Shown here: piece after piece, positions 41,642 through 48,957 of the stretch
Layout: the number at the start of each line of letters is the position of its first letter
How positions within the stretch are numbered: position 1 is the stretch's first letter
Source: CAYLJJ01 sp964384025
Lineage (GTDB): Bacteria; Myxococcota_A; Bradymonadia; UBA7976; UBA1532
Assembly (NCBI GenBank): GCA_964384025.1
Contig: CAYLJJ010000004.1
Location: 1-64,000, forward strand
Reading direction: 5' to 3'
Length of the DNA stretch: 64,000 nt
Position numbers and translations under genes: made by a program
The notes under the pieces: model-generated
What the model was told of the DNA's origin: nothing
Database searches by the model: none
The model's input: the letters and a program-made list of their open reading frames with translations, nothing else

Positions 41642-43549
41642 ATGCTCAGCCCCAAACAAAGCACGCTGCTCTTTTTGCTGCTCTCTTTGGCTTGCACTGA
41701 AGAGGGAGGAGACTCCAACTCAGACGCTCAGGTTGCTGGAGAAGGGGGTGGAGCAGGTGCCGCTGGTATTGGGGAGGCTGGTGCTGGTGGAGCCGCCGGA
41801 AGAGGCGGTGGAGCAGGTGTCGCCGGTACTGGAGGGGCCGGTGCAGGCACTGAAGAGCAGAATCAGCGCCCTCAGCTCAAGCGCGTTGGAGATCGTCAAG
41901 CTTCAGTGGGAACGCTTTTGGAGATCCAGCTTGAGGCGATAGACAGAGATGGTGATGAGCTGCTCTTCGCGCTGCGCTCTCACCCACCCGAAGGTGCAGA
42001 GTTTGACAAGGAGCGGGCTCTCTTTAGTTGGATCCCGCTGCCCGCTCAGTTGGGCGAGCTGATCTTCCTCACCTTCGAGGTCAGCGATGGAGAGCTTCAG
42101 GATCGAGAGACCATCCGGGTTTCGGTTCAGGCTGAAGGTCCCATAGAGAACTCAGCGCCTAGCCTAGAGCCCCTGGGAGATCAGCGCCTTATTGCGGGTC
42201 AGCTCTTTCAGCTTCAGTTGGTGGCGACCGATCCCAATGGAGATGAGCTGAGCTACTCGATCGAAGGAGAGTCTCTCCCTGGGAGTCAGCTGGACAGCCA
42301 CAGCGGCCTCTTTACCTGGACCCCCGCCTTAAGCGACGCAGGGCAGAGCTTTGTGCAGCGCTTCTTGGTCTCGGATGGAGAGCTGGAGGCTGGCATTGAG
42401 CTGCGCTTGATGGTCCAAGAAGAGGGGGGGACGCAGAATGAGCCCCCTCGAATCCGGGCGATTGAAGATCGTGAGATTTGGGTGGGAGAGGAGATGGTAG
42501 AGCAGGTGCAGGCTGAAGATGAGCACCCAGAGCAGCTCAACTATACGATCGCGGGCGAGCTGCCTCAGGGGGCTCAGTTTGAGGGTCAAACTCTCCGTTG
42601 GACTCCAAGCCCCCAACAGAGCGATCAAGCTTTCGCGGTCGTCTTCCAGGTCAGCGATGGAGAGTTTCGAGTCATTGAGCGGGTGGTCTATCAGGTCCGT
42701 GATCGTCAGCCCCCCTGCGTAGATGATCCCTTCGAGGAGAATGATGATCCTGAGCAGGCTACTGACCTTCAAGCCGCGCTGGGGCAGGAGTTAAAGATCT
42801 GTCCCCATGATCCTGACTTCTTCACCCTTGACCTAGAAGCAGGAGAGCGCCTTCGTTTGGGGATCCTCTTTGAGCACCTCCAGGGGGATCTTGATCTGGA
42901 ACTTACGGGACCTGAGACCTTGAGCTTGGCGGTGAGCAGCAGCAGCGATGATGAGATCTTGGATCTTGTCCCTGTCTCGCTCACAGGGCGCTATTTTCTG
43001 GAGGTTTTGGGCTACCAGGGAGCGGAGAACAGCTACCGGCTCTTGATGGAGTCTAGACCTCCAGATGATCCGCGCTGTAGCTCAGAGAATGAACGCTGCT
43101 CCGCTGATGAGATCTGCGACTATCAAACTGGCCAGTGTGCTGACATTTTCTGTGTCGTCGAGGAATCCAACTGCCCTCTTGATTATATCTGCCATCAGGA
43201 GTGGTGTGTCAGCCTCTGTGATGTTGAGATGAGCTGCTCTAACCCTCACCATGGCTGTAAGATACTAGATGGTTTTCCAATGTGTGGGGCGGTGGGTACG
43301 CGAGGATTGGGAGAGCTCTGCTCTGACTTTACAGACTGCCGCGACGAGCTGGATTGTCATATCCCCTTTGGCTGTAGCCTCCTTTGTGAGGATGACTCCG
43401 TTTGTTCTGGTGGGGTCTGTGCCCAAATCGGGGATGTCAACATCTGTACGAAGATCTGTTCTACAGTTCAAGATTGCGCAGATGGTCAACTCTGTCTCCC
43501 TGGGAGCCTAAGCTCTGGAGAGCAGGCTGAGCTTTGTCAACCCGGCTAG
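41642..43549 (+). CDS. Lipoprotein with Gly/Ala linker, Ig-like and PPC-like domains and Cys-rich end
   Basis: MLSPKQSTLLFLLLSLAC gives a lipobox with C18. A glycine/alanine-rich linker (to about residue 72) is followed by three cadherin/He_PIG-type blocks, each with the pattern (L.)GDQR...G....QL.A.D.DGDEL.Y.., P.GS.LD...G.F.WTP and F.VSDGEL (about 75-355). A pre-peptidase C-terminal-like segment follows (EENDDPEQATDL ... DPDFFTLDLEAGE ... GRYFLEVLGY, about 365-475). The end has about 20 cysteines in EGF/CSR-like pairs. RBS AGGAG lies 5 bases upstream. Probably surface adhesion; no enzyme motif. Confidence 0.8.
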   Translation: MLSPKQSTLLFLLLSLACTEEGGDSNSDAQVAGEGGGAGAAGIGEAGAGGAAGRGGGAGVAGTGGAGAGTEEQNQRPQLKRVGDRQASVGTLLEIQLEAIDRDGDELLFALRSHPPEGAEFDKERALFSWIPLPAQLGELIFLTFEVSDGELQDRETIRVSVQAEGPIENSAPSLEPLGDQRLIAGQLFQLQLVATDPNGDELSYSIEGESLPGSQLDSHSGLFTWTPALSDAGQSFVQRFLVSDGELEAGIELRLMVQEEGGTQNEPPRIRAIEDREIWVGEEMVEQVQAEDEHPEQLNYTIAGELPQGAQFEGQTLRWTPSPQQSDQAFAVVFQVSDGEFRVIERVVYQVRDRQPPCVDDPFEENDDPEQATDLQAALGQELKICPHDPDFFTLDLEAGERLRLGILFEHLQGDLDLELTGPETLSLAVSSSSDDEILDLVPVSLTGRYFLEVLGYQGAENSYRLLMESRPPDDPRCSSENERCSADEICDYQTGQCADIFCVVEESNCPLDYICHQEWCVSLCDVEMSCSNPHHGCKILDGFPMCGAVGTRGLGELCSDFTDCRDELDCHIPFGCSLLCEDDSVCSGGVCAQIGDVNICTKICSTVQDCADGQLCLPGSLSSGEQAELCQPG

Positions 43550-43579
43550 AAGAAAGCCTCCCAGGACCCAGATAATTTC

Positions 43580-43608
43580 TTGACACTACGCTGAGAATCT
43601 CTGATCGT
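43580..43608 (+). promoter_or_regulatory. Weak promoter-like site before the beta-barrel gene
   Basis: TTGACA at 43580-43585 and GATCGT at 43603-43608 are 17 bases apart. The -35 is consensus and the -10 poor. Confidence 0.25.
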
Positions 43609-43630
43609 CTTCAAAACATAAGGAGATTGC

Positions 43631-44245
43631 ATGTACAGAGCACTCATTTTACTCGCCGCCTTTGGCTTGGCTTCGCCCGCTTTCGCTAAGGTCAAGATGC
43701 AGAAGGCGCATTTTGCGAAGAAGGGTAAGTTTCACCTGAGTGGAGGATTGATTGAGTTTGTCTCCACAACAACGAAGGTGATGAAGCCTACAGAGGGAGA
43801 TGGGGTTGATAGCGGTCATTTCAACCTTAATCCCAGCGTCGGATACTTCGTCATCCCGAATCTAGAGCTTGGATTGACGATCAATTATCAATCTGCAAGC
43901 CAAGAGAAACTTGAAGCCTCAGAGTTTGCAGCTGGACCTCATGTTGCCTACTACTATAAGGCTACTCCCTTTGTCTTTGCATATGGTCGTGGTTCATTTA
44001 GTTATGTCATGAGCAAGGGCGTTCAAAATGATGGCAATGATGCTTTTGATGAGATGGGTGGATACACTTTAGGGCTAGAAGCAGGTGTCGCCATCGCCTT
44101 TGGCCAGAAAGTGGGCGGAACCTTGAGCTTTGGTGCAGGTTATCTGATGGAGACTGAAACAGATAAGGTTAAAGGAGCAACCGACGAGACAGAAAGAGAT
44201 TTAAGCAGCATTGGTCTGATGACTCGTTACGGTGTCTACTTCTAA
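43631..44245 (+). CDS. Small outer-membrane beta-barrel protein
   Basis: Signal peptide MYRALILLAAFGLASPAFA, followed by alternating strands of an eight-stranded-type barrel: FHLSGGLIEFVSTTTKV, GYFVIPNLELGLTINYQS, GPHVAYYYKATPFVFAYGRG, YTLGLEAGVAIAFG and GGTLSFGAGYLME, ending LMTRYGVYF with a C-terminal Phe, the usual assembly signal. 204 residues is usual for OmpA/OmpW-like barrels. RBS AGGAG lies 6 bases before the ATG. More AT-rich than the neighbours but consistent with an outer-membrane protein. Function beyond pore or scaffold unknown. Confidence 0.85.
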   Translation: MYRALILLAAFGLASPAFAKVKMQKAHFAKKGKFHLSGGLIEFVSTTTKVMKPTEGDGVDSGHFNLNPSVGYFVIPNLELGLTINYQSASQEKLEASEFAAGPHVAYYYKATPFVFAYGRGSFSYVMSKGVQNDGNDAFDEMGGYTLGLEAGVAIAFGQKVGGTLSFGAGYLMETETDKVKGATDETERDLSSIGLMTRYGVYF

Positions 44246-44297
44246 ATCTCTTTAACCCCCTTTTTATTAAAAAAGCATCTCCCTCCTGAGGGAACAG

Positions 44298-45575
44298 ATG
44301 TCTCTCCTCCTTATCTGCGCTGAATTGGCTCTCTTCTGGGGTGTGGAGCGCAGCAACCTTATTGACACTGAAGCGGCACAGCTCTATTGGGCTTCAGGCT
44401 ATCTATCCAGCCAAGAGAAGCGGCTCTATCACTACCGCCTCAGGGGCGAAGGGGAGGCGGAGGGCCGACGACGGCGCAGCTGGATCGAGGAGAGCCAAGG
44501 TGGTGCTTTTAAAGTGATCGATCCTGATGAGGAGCGCATCCCAGAGGGGGAGGATGAGCGCCTGATCCTCAGCTTTCGTGGAGAGCAGCTCAGCTTGATC
44601 CGCAGCCTACGTCAGCCAGAGCACCGCAGCTTAGAGTTGCGGAGTCTGCGCCTCCCTGGAGGAGCGCGTTTGCGCTCTCCTCCAGGCTTTGAGCCTGCCT
44701 ATCTCTGGCTGCGCGGTCGCCTACCAGAGCTGCTGCCTCAGATCCCGCTGCTGGGGCGTCTGGAGTTGGAGTCTCCCGGCGGTGCCTTGCGCCCTTGGCT
44801 TATCTTGGGAGAATCAGAGCTGCTCAAGCAGCCTCTCGCCCCTGCGCCTCAGGTCCCTCTGCCTCCGGGCTTTCGCTCTGGTCCAGGAGGGATCAGCGCG
44901 GGAAGCGCTCCTCCTCTGGGGCCTGTAGCAGACTGGCGCGCAACCCCCAAGGGTGGCCTGCTGCTCCTTCAGGGGATCCCCAGCACTGCAGTTATCCCTG
45001 ATCCCTGTAAAAGCTATCCTCTCTGGCTTCTCTGGCCCGATGGTCGCCAACTGAAGCTGGGCAGCGCCTCCAGCTTAGAGGGCCTGCGTTGGCTGTCTCC
45101 TGATGATCCTCTAGCGCGGAGCCGCGCTTGGCGCTTTTTGAGCGCTGACCAGCCCTGCTGGACCCCCTTTGCTGCTCAGGAGAGCTCGCCCAAGGGACAC
45201 GCCTGTCAGATTCAAGCTGTGGATCGCCCCTGGAGAGGACCAGAGGATCTCTCCGCCTCTGCTTGGTTGGAGGGGGGGTGGATCCATCTACGCTTTATCG
45301 ATGATCAACCCACAGGAGAGGAGCGCCTGATGATCTGGGCGGGGGGACGGCGGCGCTGGCTGAGCCCCATCAAGGTGGGTACAAAGGGCTCACCCCCCAA
45401 GGGCCGAGCGCGGCGCTCGGGGAATCACTGGCGCATAGAGCTGCCTTACGCTTGGTTGGGGCGGCCCCCCGCCTTGGGGCTGCGCTTTGATGATCCCGAT
45501 CCAGAGGGAAGCGTCCAGCTCTGGATCACCCCACCTGTAGATCTTCACAACCGCCCCAAGCCGATGGCGCTATGA
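44298..45575 (+). CDS. Secreted protein with C-terminal CBM9-like domain
   Basis: The first 20 residues (MSLLLICAELALFWGVERSN) are hydrophobic and could be a signal. Residues to about 295 are unrecognised, rich in Leu, Arg and Pro. The final about 120 residues resemble a carbohydrate-binding CBM9/DOMON-like beta-sandwich: DLSASAWLEGGWIHLRFIDD, EERLMIWAGGRRRWL, HWRIELPYAWLGRPPALGLR and FDDPDPEGSVQLW. Carbohydrate or cell-wall binding is inferred. GAGGGAA lies 6 bases before the ATG. Overlaps the next gene, an SGNH hydrolase, by 4 bases (ATGA), which supports a shared polysaccharide substrate. Confidence 0.62.
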   Translation: MSLLLICAELALFWGVERSNLIDTEAAQLYWASGYLSSQEKRLYHYRLRGEGEAEGRRRRSWIEESQGGAFKVIDPDEERIPEGEDERLILSFRGEQLSLIRSLRQPEHRSLELRSLRLPGGARLRSPPGFEPAYLWLRGRLPELLPQIPLLGRLELESPGGALRPWLILGESELLKQPLAPAPQVPLPPGFRSGPGGISAGSAPPLGPVADWRATPKGGLLLLQGIPSTAVIPDPCKSYPLWLLWPDGRQLKLGSASSLEGLRWLSPDDPLARSRAWRFLSADQPCWTPFAAQESSPKGHACQIQAVDRPWRGPEDLSASAWLEGGWIHLRFIDDQPTGEERLMIWAGGRRRWLSPIKVGTKGSPPKGRARRSGNHWRIELPYAWLGRPPALGLRFDDPDPEGSVQLWITPPVDLHNRPKPMAL

Positions 45576-46663
45576 TCTCCTGTCTGCTCCTGCTCTTGAG
45601 CCTTCCCTTTGAGTCTCCAACGCAGCTCTCTCGCTTCGCGCGGCGCCTCCAGGAGCCTGGAGCGCGGGTGCGGGTGACTCACCTCGGTGATTCTCATATC
45701 GCCGCAGATCTTTGGACCGCTCGGGTACGCGCTGTACTCCAGGCGCGCTATGGAGATGGGGGGCGAGGCTTTATCCATGTTGGGCGCTGTTGGCGCAGCG
45801 ACATCCAGGCAGGCATCCGCCTAGAGGGCTCAGGCCCCTGGCGCGTGGAGGGCCTTAAGCGGGAGGATGGCTTCTCTCCCTTGGCAGGCTGTAGCCTCAG
45901 CGGCCTGGGGGGTACACAGCAGATTCAGATCCAAGGCGGCTTCATGGAGCTGGAGCTTCACTATCTAAAGCAGCCTCGTGGAGGCTGTTTAAGCCTCCAG
46001 GTAGATGGTGGTTCCCCAAAGCGGCTCTCTACCCAAGGGCTCTGGGTAGAGCCTGCTACTCAGCGCTATCAGCTCTCTGGTAAACAGATCCGCCTGGGGA
46101 GCAGCTCAGAGACGCGGCTCCTGGGAGTCTCAGTCCTCAAGAAACAGGGGATCATCTATGAGGCTCTGGGGATCAATGGAGCCTGGGTCCGCCGTCTGCT
46201 GCGCGCTCGCCCAGAAGCGGAGCGCGCTCTCCTCCAGGCCCTTAAGCCAGACCTCCTGATTCTCAGCTATGGAGCCAATGAACTCTACGCTGAGAGCCTG
46301 GATCTGGAGCGCTATATCGCTGATCTGAACCATGTGCTCCAGCGGTTAAGAGAAGCCAGCCCTCAGGCAGACTGTCTGCTCACCGGAGCCCCAGATATGC
46401 TCAAGGGGGGGCGAACGCCGCCGCTGATGTCTGATCTGATCAGGATCCAACGCGGCGCTGCAGAGGCGCAGGGCTGCGCCTTCTGGGATACACGAGAGGC
46501 GATGGGTGGCCAGGGCAGCATGGGAGGCTGGAGGCGCGCGGGGCTGGCCCGTAGAGACGGGGTTCATCTAAAGCGTGATGGCTACCACCGGCTCGCGGAT
46601 CTCTTTATTGAAGCTTTTTGGGTGCTCTTGGGGCCGCCACCAGAAGCTTCAGAGGAGCCGTAG
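45572..46663 (+). CDS. Secreted SGNH/GDSL hydrolase
   Basis: Signal peptide MISCLLLLLSLPFESPTQLS (short). Block I is HLGDSHIAADLW (nucleophile Ser in GDSH), block III is ILSYGANELYAE (GxNE type), and block V is RRDGVHLKRDGYHRLAD (D-x-x-H). The GDSH and YGxNE variants match peptidoglycan or polysaccharide O-acetylesterases of the PatB/Ape1 kind. A beta-sandwich-like insertion of about 100 residues lies between blocks I and III, as in two-domain esterases. Translationally coupled to a CBM9-like protein, fitting deacetylation of a cell-wall or capsule glycan. Convergent with sppA; the last 15 bases overlap its end. Confidence 0.83.
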   Translation: MISCLLLLLSLPFESPTQLSRFARRLQEPGARVRVTHLGDSHIAADLWTARVRAVLQARYGDGGRGFIHVGRCWRSDIQAGIRLEGSGPWRVEGLKREDGFSPLAGCSLSGLGGTQQIQIQGGFMELELHYLKQPRGGCLSLQVDGGSPKRLSTQGLWVEPATQRYQLSGKQIRLGSSSETRLLGVSVLKKQGIIYEALGINGAWVRRLLRARPEAERALLQALKPDLLILSYGANELYAESLDLERYIADLNHVLQRLREASPQADCLLTGAPDMLKGGRTPPLMSDLIRIQRGAAEAQGCAFWDTREAMGGQGSMGGWRRAGLARRDGVHLKRDGYHRLADLFIEAFWVLLGPPPEASEEP

Positions 46664-48286
46664 GGAGCACCAAGCGAGCGGACCTCCCTCAGAGTGCAGC
46701 TTGATCAGCTCCAGAGCAGGTGCCTGGACCGCCAGCCTAGGCATCAGGCGTCGCCAGAAGGAGCGTTGAGGCTGAAAGAGCTTTAGGTTTTCTCGATTTT
46801 GAACCTCAGCTCGCTTCGCTAGCCATTTGAGAGCATCCTCTTCGCTCCCCAAAAGATCCACCAAGCCCAGCTCAGCTGCTTGAGCCCCGCTCCAGACGCG
46901 ACCCTCAGCTACCGCCTCGATCTCCTCTTGAGGAAGCTTGCGTCCCTCTGCCACCCGCCGCAGGAAGAGCTGATACATCTCCTGGATGATGCGCTCCAGT
47001 GAGTGCCGCTCTGAATCGGAGTAGTGTCGTCCCAGCGAGAAGATGCTGGAGTGAGCCCCTCGCTCAAAGCGAACCTGCCGGATCCCCAAGCGCTCCAGGA
47101 GGCTCTGAACCACCGGCTTAGAGGAGATCACCCCGATGGAGCCGGTGAGGGTCTGAGGAGCAGCGACGATGCGGTGAGCGGCGCTGGCGATATAGTATCC
47201 TCCGCTGGCGGCGACCCCTCCCATCCAAGCTACCACCGGCTTCTCGCGCGCTAAGGTGCGGACCCCCTGCCAGATACGCTCACTGGCGGTGGCGCTGCCC
47301 CCTTGGCTGTCGATATGAAGGAGCACTCCCTTGATATGGCGATCCTTACGCGCCATCTCCAGGGCATCACAGACCGCGCGAACCGTAGCCCCTGAGGGCT
47401 CTGGATCATCATTGCGACCGTCGCGAATAATCCCATGCACTTCGATCAACCCCAAACGTGGACGCCGAAGCACTTCAGGGAGTGGACGGCTGGGACCTCG
47501 ATACTCCTCTGGATCTATCTCCCGAAGCTTCCCCTCTTTGTGGAAATCCAGAGCTTTGGCAAGCTCATCTTCTCGGATGATCTTCTGGGCGAGCCCCTGC
47601 TCCTTGAGCTGGTCTGAGAGGAGCGGACCCTGATCAAAGAGGCGGCTGATCTCCTCAGGGTCTCGATCCCAGCCATGCCCCATCTCCGCCAAGAGCTCTT
47701 TATAGAGGCTGTCGAGGAGGGCGTTAATCGCCTCAGCGTTCTCCTCGCTGGGGCCTGTCTGGGTGAAGGGCTCCATCGCCGATTTAAAGCGCCCAGCGGC
47801 GATCACATCCACCTCTAAGCCCAGGCGCTCCAAGCTCTCTCCATAGAAGTTCATCTCTGCGGCGATGCCCACAGCCTGAACTGGGAGGTGAGGGGGCAGC
47901 CAGAGCTGCTGAGCCGCTGAGGCCAGCCAGAGGCCCCGAAGATCGGGTGAGGCCAAGAAGGCGATCACCTCCTTCTTCTCAGCCAACTTAAGGATGAGTC
48001 GCCTGAGGGCCTGAAGCTCAGCCCAGCTCCCCTGGAGATGCCCCAGGCGAAGCAGCACCTTCTTGATTTGAGGATCATGAGCGGCGCGCTCTAGAGCCCA
48101 GCGCAGACTGCAACGATCCAGACCATGGCGACGAGGTCGCAGGGGGCTACTCTTATGAGCGCGTAGGGGATGGTTGCCTTCCAACTCCAGCTTCAGGAGG
48201 AGGTGGCGAGGGCGAAGTTTGCGATAGCCCCAACGTCCCAGATTTCCGGGGATCTTGAGGGGCCAAGTTACAAGGCGAAGCATCAT
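46649..48286 (-). CDS. sppA: Signal peptide peptidase SppA, long form
   Basis: Tandem-domain SppA (67-kDa type). The general-base lysine is K168 in AAGRFKSAMEPFT of the first half, and the catalytic serine is S361 in GGVAASGGYYIAS of the second half, the split dyad of E. coli SppA. TLTGSIGVISSKPVV follows. The N-terminus (MMLRLVTWPLKIPGNLG) has no obvious membrane helix, unlike E. coli, so it may be peripheral or soluble. ATG 48283 may be a better start than 48286 given the GGAGAG position. A short SppA at 12503 is a paralogue of the other architecture; both keep their dyads. Confidence 0.88.
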   Translation of the reverse strand: MMLRLVTWPLKIPGNLGRWGYRKLRPRHLLLKLELEGNHPLRAHKSSPLRPRRHGLDRCSLRWALERAAHDPQIKKVLLRLGHLQGSWAELQALRRLILKLAEKKEVIAFLASPDLRGLWLASAAQQLWLPPHLPVQAVGIAAEMNFYGESLERLGLEVDVIAAGRFKSAMEPFTQTGPSEENAEAINALLDSLYKELLAEMGHGWDRDPEEISRLFDQGPLLSDQLKEQGLAQKIIREDELAKALDFHKEGKLREIDPEEYRGPSRPLPEVLRRPRLGLIEVHGIIRDGRNDDPEPSGATVRAVCDALEMARKDRHIKGVLLHIDSQGGSATASERIWQGVRTLAREKPVVAWMGGVAASGGYYIASAAHRIVAAPQTLTGSIGVISSKPVVQSLLERLGIRQVRFERGAHSSIFSLGRHYSDSERHSLERIIQEMYQLFLRRVAEGRKLPQEEIEAVAEGRVWSGAQAAELGLVDLLGSEEDALKWLAKRAEVQNRENLKLFQPQRSFWRRLMPRLAVQAPALELIKLHSEGGPLAWCSLRLL

Positions 48287-48301
48287 CTCTCCGGATCTTT
48301 T

Positions 48302-48820
48302 TTACTTGGATGAGCCTGGATACCATTGAGTGTCCAGGGGTTCATGAATCTCGTTTAGCTCGATCCAGAGATTATCTGGTCCCAGGAGAATGGCGACCTC
48401 ATGGCGAAGCTCTCCCGCTGCGATTCGCGCCCGCGTGAGGGGGGGAGCAATATAGTCAGTGATTAGGAAGCCCTCTCCCCCCTCTCCCTTCTGACCTTGG
48501 AGAGTTTTTACCTGCTCAGGGGTCAACACAAACCGAGCGCCTCGGGCCTCCAGCTCCTTTATGGCTTCATCTAAATTGGGGACTCTCAGCCCCAGGTGGT
48601 TACAGAAGAGCCGCTCCTCTTCAGGACCAGGAGGAGGCTTAAACTCTGGATCTTCTCGAAAGACCAGGGTAACACCACAGGCCAAGAGGCGGATAAAGGG
48701 TTGTCCCATCATCCGTCCGCGAAAGAGAACCTGGGCTTCAAATAGATGGCACCAGAAAGCTTCTTGAGCAGCGGCGTCAGAGCAGGAGAGAGAGATCTCG
48801 ATGAATGGGTAGCTGGGCAT
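48302..48820 (-). CDS. VOC-family (glyoxalase/bleomycin-resistance) protein
   Basis: Small protein with two beta-alpha-beta-beta-beta modules: PFIEISLSCSDAAAQEAFWC, then LFRGRMMGQPFIRLLACG and NHLGLRVPNLDEAIKELEAR, ending with VAILLGPDNLWIELNEIH. The last Glu of LWIELNE matches a metal ligand of the superfamily, but substrate cannot be told. The frame opens at 48898, but ATG 48820 (MPSYPF) is chosen because the extension has no fold features. Lies 15 bases upstream of sppA on the same strand, so it is probably co-transcribed with it. Confidence 0.78.
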   Translation of the reverse strand: MPSYPFIEISLSCSDAAAQEAFWCHLFEAQVLFRGRMMGQPFIRLLACGVTLVFREDPEFKPPPGPEEERLFCNHLGLRVPNLDEAIKELEARGARFVLTPEQVKTLQGQKGEGGEGFLITDYIAPPLTRARIAAGELRHEVAILLGPDNLWIELNEIHEPLDTQWYPGSSK

Positions 48821-48957
48821 CCTTGAATCCTGCACCAGATCTGAAAAGAACGGAAGGAGACGCTCTCCTCCTGAGGCCCGAGGAGGGAATATAATCAAAG
48901 GTTTCCCTCAAAGAGGGACAAACTGGAACAATACTGGATGCCTTTCTAGGAGTTGAG

